Positions 29,879 to 38,249 of a stretch of DNA of 64,000 bases are shown in pieces. The notes under the pieces were generated by a model. It made no database searches, was not told the origin of the DNA, and saw only the letters and a list, made by a program, of their open reading frames with translations. Origin of the DNA: Lachnoclostridium sp. (lineage in GTDB: Bacteria > Bacillota > Clostridia > Lachnospirales > Lachnospiraceae); the NCBI GenBank assembly GCA_021770065.1, contig JAETRR010000028.1:1-64000 (forward strand). The letters run 5' to 3'. The translations under genes were made by a program, and so were the position numbers. Positions within the stretch are counted from its first letter, which is position 1, and every line of letters begins with the position of its first letter.

Positions 29879-29920
29879 CACAAAAGTCTCTGCGGTCTCC
29901 GGGCTAAGGAGGCTTTTGTG
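29879..29920 (+). promoter_or_regulatory. hairpin that can mask a Shine-Dalgarno
   Basis: CACAAAAGTCTC (29879-29890) pairs with GAGGCTTTTGTG (29909-29920), with one wobble. The second arm includes most of the AAGGAGG site (29906-29912) and ends at the start codon of the next gene. When folded it would hide the ribosome binding site. Confidence 0.55.
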
Positions 29921-30919
29921 ATGGAGAAGAAGATGAAAAAAAGTACCTTAGCGTTACAGTTTCCGCACTCCTGTGTTTTGAGGTGTTTCTGTGCAATTTA
30001 CTTTATAGTTTGTCTTGGCGGCTTGACAGGCTGCGGCATGATGCGAGACAATAAGGAAGAGCATGTCCCCCGGGTATTCGGCGCCACCTATATGACCAGG
30101 AACAATCCGTATTTTGACGTGCTCCATGAAGCCATAGAGGAAGGCGTTTCCGGAAATGGAGATATTCTTATTTCCAGAGACCCGAGCCAGGATCAGAACA
30201 GACAGAACGCCCAGATAATGGAAATGATAGAGGAAGGGATCGAGGTACTTTTCCTGAATCCGGTGGATTGGGAAAAAGTGAAGCCTGCACTGGAAGCATG
30301 CCGTGAAGCAGGGGTTCTTGTCATTGACATTGATACCGTTGTAAAGGATACAGAGTATGTGATTTCCGTCATCGAGACGGACAATTACCAGGCCGGCGTT
30401 CTGTGCGCCCAGGAGATGATGAAGCAGGTGGACAATGCGCGGATCGTGATCATTGATAATCCGATTCAGACTTCCATTACAAACCGTGTACAGGGATTTC
30501 TGGACACGATTGAGGGAAATGAAAATTATCAGGTGGTGTACACACAGGCAGGGGCGGGAGAATTTGAGGTATCGGCGGATGTAATAGCGGAATTTCTCAA
30601 AAAGGATATAGAATTCAATGTGGTTCTGGGCGGAAATGATCCAAGCGCCTTAGGAGCCCTGGCAGCGCTCCAGCAGCACCACAGGGAGGAAGGCGTTTTG
30701 ATCTACGGGATTGACGGCTCTCCGGATTTTAAGGCGATGCTGGAGCTTGGCGTTGTGTCCGGGACCAGTGCCCAGAGCCCCAAGACCATCGGCGAGGTGG
30801 CCGTAAAAAAGGCTTATGACTATCTGAACGGAATAGAAATAGAACCTTACATCAGTATAGAACCTTATATGATTACCAGGGAAAATCTGAGTGAGTATGA
30901 AATTAACGGGTGGCAATAA
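29921..30919 (+). CDS. second sugar-binding lipoprotein, probable sensor partner of the adjacent kinase
   Basis: A 332-residue protein paralogous to the binding protein at 26000: FGATYMTRNNPYF, DPSQDQNRQNAQIMEMI, FLNPVDWEKVKPAL and LGGNDPSALGAL align with its motifs. Lipobox LTGC lies at about residue 38, after an unusually long charged N-terminus; ATG 29921 and the later ATG 29933 are both possible. It overlaps the kinase gene by 10 bp. This coupling suggests it reports ligand to the kinase more than to the transporter (inference). Confidence 0.85.
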   Translation: MEKKMKKSTLALQFPHSCVLRCFCAIYFIVCLGGLTGCGMMRDNKEEHVPRVFGATYMTRNNPYFDVLHEAIEEGVSGNGDILISRDPSQDQNRQNAQIMEMIEEGIEVLFLNPVDWEKVKPALEACREAGVLVIDIDTVVKDTEYVISVIETDNYQAGVLCAQEMMKQVDNARIVIIDNPIQTSITNRVQGFLDTIEGNENYQVVYTQAGAGEFEVSADVIAEFLKKDIEFNVVLGGNDPSALGALAALQQHHREEGVLIYGIDGSPDFKAMLELGVVSGTSAQSPKTIGEVAVKKAYDYLNGIEIEPYISIEPYMITRENLSEYEINGWQ

Positions 30920-32301
30920 TTCAACAGCAGATCCGGGACAGCAAACAGAAAGATGTGCCGTCAGGGCCTGCGGAACTGGAAATAAGTATGATTGACAGGA
31001 AAGAACGCTTTGTAACACTGCTTCAAGGGGCAATGCTGATTTTGAATGTTTTATGCGTTGCCTTGATTTGTGTGCTGATTTATGTAACGACCGAACGAAT
31101 TCTTGCCAATTATGATGCACGGGAATTTCTGAATTCCATCTCGGCCTTTCCGGAGAATCCCAGGGCAAACCTTATTGTCTGCATGGGCTTTATGGGGATT
31201 TTCATTGCAACTTTTCTGATGCGTCATTTTTGGAAAGAGATACCTAGTAAATGGAATGCGGCAACGCTGATTCTTGATTTGATCGCGTGCAGCGTTGTGA
31301 TTTACCGGCTGAATTTTAACTATAAGGGACTGCTGCTTCTGGTGTTTGCCAGTGTCATTGCCTATGTCAAGGACGGCAAGATGAAGCTGGTATTTGTTGC
31401 TGTGGCTATTGCAGGCTATCTGGTGGCGGATTATGAGCTGCTGTCCATTTATATGCGGCTGTATAATATTTCAGATTATATCCGGTACTACTCTTATAAT
31501 ACACAGCAGTACTTATTCAGCATCTACAATATCCTTTTGTCTCTGAATATTATTTTGTTTATTGCATACTGTGTCTATGTCATCAATGTTCAGCGCGGAA
31601 CCATAGAAGAGGTGAACCGTCTCTACCATGAGCTTCAGACAGCCAATGAGCAGCTGCAGGAATATGCCGAAGTGACGGAGCATATGGCTCAGACGAAGGA
31701 GAGAAACCGCCTGGCCAGAGAGATCCATGACACTCTGGGACATACGCTTACGGGCATCGTTACCGGGCTGGATGCATGTCTGGCTCTGGTTGACGTGTCG
31801 CCGGAACAGACGAGGAAACAGCTTGCCCTTTTGTCAAAAGCAGGAAGAGAGGGAATCCAGGACATCCGGCGTTCGGTCAATGAGCTGCGGCCGGATTCTC
31901 TGGAGCGTTTAAGCCTTGAGGTAGCCATACGGAAGATGGTGACGGATATGAGTAAGGTGTCAGATGTCCGCATCCATTTTAAGACAGAGGAAAAGCATCT
32001 GAAATTTGACGAGGACGAGGAAAATGCCATCTACCGGGTAGTGCAGGAGAGCATCACCAACGCAGTCCGTCACGGGCACGCAAAGGAGATCTGGATTACG
32101 CTGGAGCGGATAGAGGGAGAGATGCTTCTTAAGATCCACGATAACGGAATTGGCTGTAAGGAGATGAAAAGCGGCTTCGGAACGAAGCACATTAAAGAAA
32201 GAATCGAAATGCTGCGGGGGACGGTTACTTTTGACGGGCAGCATCAGGGATTTACCGTAACTGCGCACATACCGATTCGCTGGGGGGAGACTTATGATTA
32301 A
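30910..32301 (+). CDS. sensor histidine kinase, NarL/HisKA_3 class
   Basis: A 463-residue kinase. GTG 30910 overlaps the previous gene; ATG 30988 is the alternative and neither has a strong site. About six TM helices with short loops (about 35-235) are followed by a coiled coil (EEVNRLYHELQTANEQLQEY), HisKA_3 with His273 in RLAREIHDTLGHTL, and an ATPase domain with QESITNAVRHGHAKE and DNGIGCKEMKSGFGTKHIKER. There is no large outer domain, so input probably comes through a binding protein or the membrane. It pairs with the regulator at 32294, overlapping by 8 bp. Confidence 0.9.
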   Translation: MAIIQQQIRDSKQKDVPSGPAELEISMIDRKERFVTLLQGAMLILNVLCVALICVLIYVTTERILANYDAREFLNSISAFPENPRANLIVCMGFMGIFIATFLMRHFWKEIPSKWNAATLILDLIACSVVIYRLNFNYKGLLLLVFASVIAYVKDGKMKLVFVAVAIAGYLVADYELLSIYMRLYNISDYIRYYSYNTQQYLFSIYNILLSLNIILFIAYCVYVINVQRGTIEEVNRLYHELQTANEQLQEYAEVTEHMAQTKERNRLAREIHDTLGHTLTGIVTGLDACLALVDVSPEQTRKQLALLSKAGREGIQDIRRSVNELRPDSLERLSLEVAIRKMVTDMSKVSDVRIHFKTEEKHLKFDEDEENAIYRVVQESITNAVRHGHAKEIWITLERIEGEMLLKIHDNGIGCKEMKSGFGTKHIKERIEMLRGTVTFDGQHQGFTVTAHIPIRWGETYD

Positions 32302-32995
32302 AGTTTTAATTGCAGACGATCAGGAGCTGATCCGGCAGAGCCTTCAGATCGTACTTAACAGCAAGGAAGGACTTGAGGTAACGGACGTGGCGGCCGACGG
32401 ACAGGAGGTCATCCAATGTGTCAGGAGGCAGAAGCCCGATGTGGTGCTGATGGATATCCGGATGCCGAAAATGGACGGCGTTCAGTGTACGAAGATTATC
32501 AAGGAAAATTATCCGCAGATTAAAATTATCATTCTGACGACCTTTGATGATGACGAATATGTATACAATGCACTGAAGTTCGGTGCCAGCGGCTATCTTT
32601 TAAAAGGTGTTTCCATGGAAGAGCTTGAGAATGCCATCCGGACGGTATACGGCGGCCGTGCAATGATCAACCCGGATATTGCCACAAAGGTGCTGCGTCT
32701 CTTCTCCAGGATGGCCCGGGCGGACTATACGATCCCGGTGGGAAATAAGGGCGTGGAGGAGCTGACAAAGACAGAGTGGAAAATCATTGTGCAGGTAGGG
32801 ACCGGGGCGACCAATAAGGAGATTGCAGACACTCTTAAGCTGTCGGACGGAACCGTGAGGAACTACTTAAGCACCATTCTGAACAAGCTGGATCTCAGAG
32901 ACCGGACCCAGCTGGCCATCTGGGCCGTACAAACCAACGCAGCAAAACACACCTTGACGGACGAAGTCCGCCCATCCCGGAGGGATATGAATTAA
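32294..32995 (+). CDS. LuxR/NarL-family response regulator
   Basis: A 233-residue regulator. The receiver has IADDQELIRQSL, phospho-acceptor Asp54 in VLMDIRMPKMDG, and LTTFDDDEYVY and GYLLKG. The C-terminal HTH is ELTKTEWKIIVQVGTGATNKEIADTLKLSDGTVRNYLSTI. The last 14 residues, beginning TLTDEVRPSRRD, are encoded by copy B of the triple-hairpin element, so the tail is probably a by-product of element insertion. Likely targets are the neighbouring transporter genes (inference). Confidence 0.93.
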   Translation: MIKVLIADDQELIRQSLQIVLNSKEGLEVTDVAADGQEVIQCVRRQKPDVVLMDIRMPKMDGVQCTKIIKENYPQIKIIILTTFDDDEYVYNALKFGASGYLLKGVSMEELENAIRTVYGGRAMINPDIATKVLRLFSRMARADYTIPVGNKGVEELTKTEWKIIVQVGTGATNKEIADTLKLSDGTVRNYLSTILNKLDLRDRTQLAIWAVQTNAAKHTLTDEVRPSRRDMN

Positions 32996-33013
32996 TGGGG
33001 TACCCGCAGGGTA
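32956..33013 (+). ncRNA. triple-hairpin element, copy B
   Basis: CGGAC-GAA-GTCCG, ATCCC-GGA-GGGAT and TACCC-GCA-GGGTA in the same order and spacing as in the codY leader (17499-17556). The second stem gains a pair and the third is one pair longer with a smaller loop. The first two hairpins lie in the end of the response-regulator gene; the third lies 40 nt before the next start. Confidence 0.6.
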
Positions 33014-33052
33014 TACCTTGACGGCGTTATTTTTTAAAGGATTGAGAAAAAG

Positions 33053-34372
33053 ATGCGGAAAATAAAGGCTTCTGGAAAAGTATGGGCTGTTTTGGCGGCT
33101 TTCCTGTGTATTATATTGCTGCTTTTGGCTCACCGTGGAAAAAAGAAAGAGATTATTCTGGAATTCGGCATGTTTACGGGGAGCAACTGGGACGTGGCAA
33201 CCGCAAACAGCTTCGTGATCATTGACAAAGCCATTGCCCGTTTCGAGGAGGAACATCCCGGTGTTCATATTCACTATTACAGCGGTGTCCTGAAGGAAGA
33301 CTATTCGGAGTGGTTTTCCCGTAAACTTCTGGTAGACAGGGAACCGGATGTATTCATGGTACTGGGGACAGATTTCAACCAGTTTTCCTCCCTGGGCGTG
33401 ATGAAGAATCTGAATGAACTGATGGAACGGGATGCATCCTTTGATCCGGAGAAATATTTTTCAAGTGCTTTCTGTACAGGGCAGTACGGGGGCATTCAGT
33501 ATGCGCTTCCCTACGAGACGGTGCCTACCCTTATGTTTGTAAATAAGACACTCCTCACAAAAGAAGGCATCTCTATGCCGGATCAGGACTGGACCTGGGA
33601 GGATCTGATTGAGATTTGCGAGAGAGTGACGAAGGATACCGACGGGGACGGCGTTCCGGATCAGTTCGGAATCTTCAATTATGACTGGATGGATGCCGTC
33701 TGCTCCAATGGAGGCGAGATCTTTGACTCGGACGGAACGCAGGGGTATTTTACCGATGAGCGCCTGGTGGAATCGGTGAAATATATCCGTCAGCTGAACG
33801 AGCTGAACCAGGGGCAGAAGGTGGTGCAGGAGGATTTTAACAACGGCAATGTGGCGTTTATGCCATTGACCTTTGCGGAGTACCGGACCTACAAGACCTA
33901 TCCCTACAAAATCAAACGGTATGCCAACTTTCAATGGGACTGTATCACCATGCCTGCAGGAACCCAGGGAGATAATCTTTCCCAGGTGGAGACGCTGCTT
34001 ATGGGCATCAGCGCAAACACAAAGGAGGAGATGCTGGCCTGGGAATTTCTGAAGCTTCTGACTTATGATGAGGAGCTGCAGACAGAGATTTTCCGCTATT
34101 CCCAGGGGGCTTCCGTGCTGAAGGCTGTCACCCAGTCCAGTGAAATGGAAAGTATTGTGCAGGAGGATATGGAGGAGGGCGACACAGTAATCAGCGGGAA
34201 ACTTCTGGGACGGGTTATTGAGGAGGGACACATTGAACCCCAGTTCAAGAGATATGAACAGGCCCTGGCGCTGGCTGACAGCGAGATCAGCAATATCCTG
34301 GAAAATGACAAAACGGTAGACAGCAGTCTGAAAATTCTTCAGAGAACGATTAATAATTATCTGAGACAGTAA
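33053..34372 (+). CDS. extracellular solute-binding protein, family 1 (membrane-anchored)
   Basis: A 439-residue protein of the maltose-binding-like class, distinct from the two CUT2 binding proteins upstream. The N-terminal helix (about 9-26) has no lipobox Cys before the mature region, so it is anchored by an uncleaved helix or released by signal peptidase I. Motifs include DKAIARFEEEHPGVHIHYY, FVNKTLLTKEGISMPDQDWTWEDL and DTDGDGVPDQFG. No matching permease genes are near. Its position directly after the two-component genes suggests a sensory role (inference). Confidence 0.8.
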   Translation: MRKIKASGKVWAVLAAFLCIILLLLAHRGKKKEIILEFGMFTGSNWDVATANSFVIIDKAIARFEEEHPGVHIHYYSGVLKEDYSEWFSRKLLVDREPDVFMVLGTDFNQFSSLGVMKNLNELMERDASFDPEKYFSSAFCTGQYGGIQYALPYETVPTLMFVNKTLLTKEGISMPDQDWTWEDLIEICERVTKDTDGDGVPDQFGIFNYDWMDAVCSNGGEIFDSDGTQGYFTDERLVESVKYIRQLNELNQGQKVVQEDFNNGNVAFMPLTFAEYRTYKTYPYKIKRYANFQWDCITMPAGTQGDNLSQVETLLMGISANTKEEMLAWEFLKLLTYDEELQTEIFRYSQGASVLKAVTQSSEMESIVQEDMEEGDTVISGKLLGRVIEEGHIEPQFKRYEQALALADSEISNILENDKTVDSSLKILQRTINNYLRQ

Positions 34373-34384
34373 ATTCTGTCTGAA

Positions 34385-34464
34385 GGGGCTGGAAATAAGG
34401 CTGCAGACTTTTCTGACATCCGGTGTACGGCTGTCTGCAGCCTTATTTCCAGCCCCTCTTTTTT
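34385..34464 (+). terminator. strong terminator after the binding-protein/two-component operon
   Basis: Perfect 24-bp arms (34385-34408 and 34433-34456) followed by CTCTTTTTT. The stem is unusually long and the loop is 24 nt. Confidence 0.88.
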
Positions 34465-34524
34465 GCCTTTAAAAAAATTGTAAAAATATTTACGTAAAAT
34501 TCGCGCAAATTAATGGAGAATTTC

Positions 34525-34554
34525 TTGTCAAACCCCGACAAAATCTGCTATAAT
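34525..34554 (+). promoter_or_regulatory. promoter upstream of the GlgX-like gene
   Basis: TTGTCA (34525-34530), an 18-bp spacer and TGC-TATAAT (34549-34554, extended -10). A perfect inverted repeat CTATTAT-TTC-ATAATAG lies 13 bp downstream (34568-34584) and could be an operator. This accounts for most of the gap before 34638. Confidence 0.7.
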
Positions 34555-34637
34555 CAAGAATACGATTCTATTATTTCATAATAGGGGAATAGTCGATATT
34601 TTACAAAGCGGAACATTGCGGAAAGGAAAGGATCTGA

Positions 34638-36512
34638 ATGAAGAAGTGGGACAAGAACATTCAGCATGACATTAAAGAGGGAATTCTTCAAGGTCAGGGA
34701 GTCCGGAAGCTGGGAGAGGATACCTGCTTTACAGCTGCAGTACCGGATAAAAAAGCCTGCAGTTTATTGCTTTACAGAAAAGGAAGGAAGGAACCGGAGG
34801 CCGTGATCCCGATGGAGGGATCCGGGCAGTACGGAGATTTGCGCTCTCTGCTGGTAAAGGGTCTGCCGGCAGATAGATATGAATACAATTATGAGATTGA
34901 CGGGCAGGTGGTCACAGACCCCTACGCCTGCCGGATAGCGGGAAGAGAGAGTTTTGGAAAGCCTGTGAAGGAGGAGCTTAAGGGAAGAATCTGTTCCGGC
35001 ACCTTTGAATGGGAGGGGGACAGGCCCCTCCGCCTGCCCTACGAGGAGGTGGTGGCTTATGCGGCCCATGTACGCGGCTTTACGAAGCACAGTACCTCCA
35101 GGGTGAAGGCAAAGGGCACATTTGCAGGAATTAAAGAAAAGATTCCTTATCTCAAGGAGCTTGGAATCAATCAGCTTGAGCTGATGCCTGTATATGAATT
35201 CTCGGAACTTTCCTCTATGGATGATCCAAAGCTGAAGAAATATGCACCTATGGACGGAGGAGAGCCGAGGATCAATTACTGGGGATATTCCCCGAAGGCG
35301 TTCTATTTCGCCCCCAAAGCCTCCTATGCGGCCTCGGATAATCCGGTGCAGGAATTAAAGGAGCTTATCAGAGAACTTCACCGCAGCGGGATAGAGATTG
35401 TCCTGGAGTTCTATTTCCCGAAGGGAACAAAGGCATCTCTTGTGCTGAGCTGTATCCGGTACTGGGTGGTGGAATATCACATTGACGGCGTACATATCAA
35501 TCGGGACGGCGCGCCCGTGGAGGCCCTGGCCCAGGATCCGCTCTTAAGCCATACCAAGATTTTCAGTGAAAGCTTTGCTTTGGATGAGATTTATGAGGAA
35601 AAGACAGTGCCGGCCTTTCGGAATCTGGCAGAGTACAATGACGGTTTTATGCTGGATGCAAGGCGTTTCTTAAAGGGGGACGAGGGACAGCTTACGTCAT
35701 TTACCTGGCGTGCAAGGCGCAGCCCCGCACGGCATGGAGTTATCAATTACATGGCAAACCACAATGGATTTACCCTGACGGATCTGGTCTCCTATGATGA
35801 GAAGCACAATGAGGCCAACGGGGAAGCCAACAGGGACGGCTCCGATGTCAATTATAGCTGGAACTGCGGAGAAGAGGGACCCAGCCGGAAAAAGCGGCTT
35901 TTAAAGCTTCGGGGACGGCAGCTTCGCAATGCGTTTGCCATTCTTTTGTTAAGCCAGGGAACACCTCTTATCTATGCAGGCGACGAGAGGGGCAACTCTC
36001 AGTCCGGCAACAACAATGCATGGTGCCAGGACAACGAGATCTCATGGATTCCCTGGAAAACGGGAAAGGCGGAGACATCTCTTTTTAAATACGTAAAAGG
36101 TCTTATCGCTTTTCGTAAGGCCCATCCTGTATTCCGCCAGAGCCGGGAGCTTCAGATGACGGACTATCTTTCCTGCGGCTATCCGGATGTGTCCTACCAT
36201 GGAAAACAGGCCTGGTTCGGAGATTTTGAGAATTACAGCAGAAGCGTGGGAATTCTGTATGCAGGCGATTATGTGGGAGCCGAAGCGGAGGATGAGAAGG
36301 ACGATTTCTTCTATGTGGCATATAATATGCATTGGATGCCCCACGAATTTGCCCTGCCTGCCCTGCAGGGAGACCGCCGGTGGCGGATTGCCCTGGATAC
36401 GGGCCGGGAAGGGGCGGAAGGCATTTTCCCGGAGGGACAGGAAGAGATTTTAGAGGAGCAGCGGCAGGTTACGGTGCCGGAGCGCACGATCCTGGTGCTG
36501 ATAGGAAAATAG
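34638..36512 (+). CDS. GlgX/pullulanase-like GH13 protein lacking catalytic residues
   Basis: A 624-residue protein with an N-terminal CBM48-like domain (about 15-110) and a GH13 barrel with clear GlgX traits: RINYWGYSPKAFYF, EKHNEANGEANRDG and SGNNNAWCQDNEISW. The catalytic sites are altered. Region II normally reads FRFD; here it is VHIN (His286, Asn288), losing the nucleophile Asp and its Arg. Region IV normally HDG is HNG (Asn376). Region I lacks the usual DVVYNH pattern. Glu311 may keep the acid position. I therefore expect no normal hydrolase activity; it may bind glycogen or regulate. Start ATG 34638 follows GGAAAGGA. Confidence 0.8.
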   Translation: MKKWDKNIQHDIKEGILQGQGVRKLGEDTCFTAAVPDKKACSLLLYRKGRKEPEAVIPMEGSGQYGDLRSLLVKGLPADRYEYNYEIDGQVVTDPYACRIAGRESFGKPVKEELKGRICSGTFEWEGDRPLRLPYEEVVAYAAHVRGFTKHSTSRVKAKGTFAGIKEKIPYLKELGINQLELMPVYEFSELSSMDDPKLKKYAPMDGGEPRINYWGYSPKAFYFAPKASYAASDNPVQELKELIRELHRSGIEIVLEFYFPKGTKASLVLSCIRYWVVEYHIDGVHINRDGAPVEALAQDPLLSHTKIFSESFALDEIYEEKTVPAFRNLAEYNDGFMLDARRFLKGDEGQLTSFTWRARRSPARHGVINYMANHNGFTLTDLVSYDEKHNEANGEANRDGSDVNYSWNCGEEGPSRKKRLLKLRGRQLRNAFAILLLSQGTPLIYAGDERGNSQSGNNNAWCQDNEISWIPWKTGKAETSLFKYVKGLIAFRKAHPVFRQSRELQMTDYLSCGYPDVSYHGKQAWFGDFENYSRSVGILYAGDYVGAEAEDEKDDFFYVAYNMHWMPHEFALPALQGDRRWRIALDTGREGAEGIFPEGQEEILEEQRQVTVPERTILVLIGK

Positions 36513-36515
36513 AAA

Positions 36516-37082
36516 ATGAACGTTTGGAAGCATTTTTGCACCATCACCCGTCACAGGCTGCTGGTTATGAAATACTGTTTTAAGATCGGTCTTTACTGGC
36601 AGGGGCTGACCCATGACCTATCAAAATATTCTCCTGCGGAATTTCTGCCCGGATGCAGATATTATCAGGGATACCGCAGTCCCAACAACGCGGAGAGGGA
36701 GAGCAGGGGTTATTCTTCTGCCTGGCTGCACCACAAAGGACGGAATAAGCATCATTATGAATACTGGATTGATTACAGCTTAAAGACAGGGAGAGAGCTG
36801 GCGGGCATGAAGATGCCGCCGAAGTATGTGGCGGAGATGATGATGGATCGGATTGCAGCCTCCCGGATCTACAAGGGAGACGCCTATGACCAGCATCAGC
36901 CTCTGGCTTACTATGAGCAGGGAAAGGAAGCCTATGTGATACACGAGGAGACAAAAGCTCTTTTGGAGTACCTGCTCCGTATGCTGTCAGGACAGGGGGA
37001 GGAAAAAACCCTCGCTTATATCCGCCGTAATCTGGTAAGAAAAAAAGAATATCCCGATTTTAAGAAAAAAAGAGGGAATTGA
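36516..37082 (+). CDS. DUF5662 family protein
   Basis: A 188-residue cytoplasmic protein beginning 3 nt after the preceding stop. It has conserved His and Asp residues in HRLLVMKYCFKIGLYWQGLTHDLSKYSPAEF and SAWLHHKGRNKHHYEYW, the pattern of DUF5662, an HD-like family of unknown function. No membrane segment is present. It is probably co-transcribed with the GlgX-like gene. Confidence 0.75.
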   Translation: MNVWKHFCTITRHRLLVMKYCFKIGLYWQGLTHDLSKYSPAEFLPGCRYYQGYRSPNNAERESRGYSSAWLHHKGRNKHHYEYWIDYSLKTGRELAGMKMPPKYVAEMMMDRIAASRIYKGDAYDQHQPLAYYEQGKEAYVIHEETKALLEYLLRMLSGQGEEKTLAYIRRNLVRKKEYPDFKKKRGN

Positions 37083-37156
37083 CCGCGGACGCAGAATAAA
37101 TATAATAGAGGCAGTTTTTGGGCAGGGGGAATTGTTCCCTCGGAAAGGAGCAGCCT

Positions 37157-38200
37157 ATGACGATTCGTGAGAGTACGGAACTGTGGGAGCAGGAGTATCT
37201 GAGTCCTTATGCGGCTTTCAGCAGGGATTCCAGGGGCAGGGACATACCGGAGCCTCCCTGTGATATCCGGCCGGTATACCAAAGGGATCGGGATCGGATT
37301 CTCCACTGCAAGTCTTTTCGCCGTCTGAAGCACAAGACCCAGGTTTTTCTGACTCCCAGAGGGGATCATTACCGGACGCGGCTTACCCACACCCTGGAGG
37401 TTGCCCAGACAGCCAGGACGGCTGCCAAGGCGCTGCGCCTGAATGAGGACTTGACGGAAGCCATTGCGTTAGGCCATGATCTGGGCCATACGCCGTTTGG
37501 ACATGCCGGGGAGAGGGCGCTTAACAGCCTGTGTTCCAGGGGCTTTGCCCACTATGAGCAGAGTGTCCGGGTGGTGGAACGTCTGGAAAAGCAGGGACAG
37601 GGGCTCAATCTGACCTGGGAGGTAAGGGACGGCATCCGCAACCACAGAACCAATGGCAGCCCCTGCACCCTGGAGGGGCAGATTGTGCGCTTTGCAGATA
37701 AGATTGCCTATATTAATCACGATATAGACGATGCCATCCGGGCCGGAATTCTCAGGGAGAGTGATATCCCGAAGGAATACAGGCAGATTCTGGGAAATTC
37801 CACCAGAGAACGGCTGAATACTCTGATCCACGATATTGTGAGGCAGAACGCGGACTGGCTTAGGGAGGAGCCTTCGGGAAAGAAGGCCGAAGGCCGGAAG
37901 CTCTGCATGTCAAAGGAGGTCGGAGGAGCCATGCAGGATCTGAGGAGTTTTATGTTTAAGAACCTGTATACGAATCCCAAAGCCAAGAGTGAGGAGGTTA
38001 AGGCCCAGGAGCTCCTGGAGGCATTGTTTTCATACTATATGGAGCATCCGGAGGAGATGTCGGAGGAATTTCTGGACATGCTTTTTAAAGAGCATGAGGA
38101 AAAGGAAATTGTGGTCTGTGATTACATATCCGGCATGACGGATCAGTATGCGATATATAAGTTTAACGAATATTTTATTCCCAAGGCATGGAGTATCTAG
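37157..38200 (+). CDS. deoxyguanosinetriphosphate triphosphohydrolase-like protein
   Basis: A 347-residue HD-domain phosphohydrolase. ATG 37157 (MTIRES) follows AAAGGAG. Metal-binding HD residues are visible in RTRLTHTLEVAQTARTAA and ALGHDLGHTPFGHAGE, and the C-terminal part has MFKNLY. Family members hydrolyse dNTPs to deoxynucleosides and triphosphate; the substrate range is not readable. It lies directly before dnaG, a common arrangement in Clostridia, fitting a role in dNTP supply or quality. Confidence 0.92.
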   Translation: MTIRESTELWEQEYLSPYAAFSRDSRGRDIPEPPCDIRPVYQRDRDRILHCKSFRRLKHKTQVFLTPRGDHYRTRLTHTLEVAQTARTAAKALRLNEDLTEAIALGHDLGHTPFGHAGERALNSLCSRGFAHYEQSVRVVERLEKQGQGLNLTWEVRDGIRNHRTNGSPCTLEGQIVRFADKIAYINHDIDDAIRAGILRESDIPKEYRQILGNSTRERLNTLIHDIVRQNADWLREEPSGKKAEGRKLCMSKEVGGAMQDLRSFMFKNLYTNPKAKSEEVKAQELLEALFSYYMEHPEEMSEEFLDMLFKEHEEKEIVVCDYISGMTDQYAIYKFNEYFIPKAWSI

Positions 38201-38249
38201 GGAGCAGAGCCGGATACCGTCTGCTCCTGATTGGAATGGGTGATTACGA

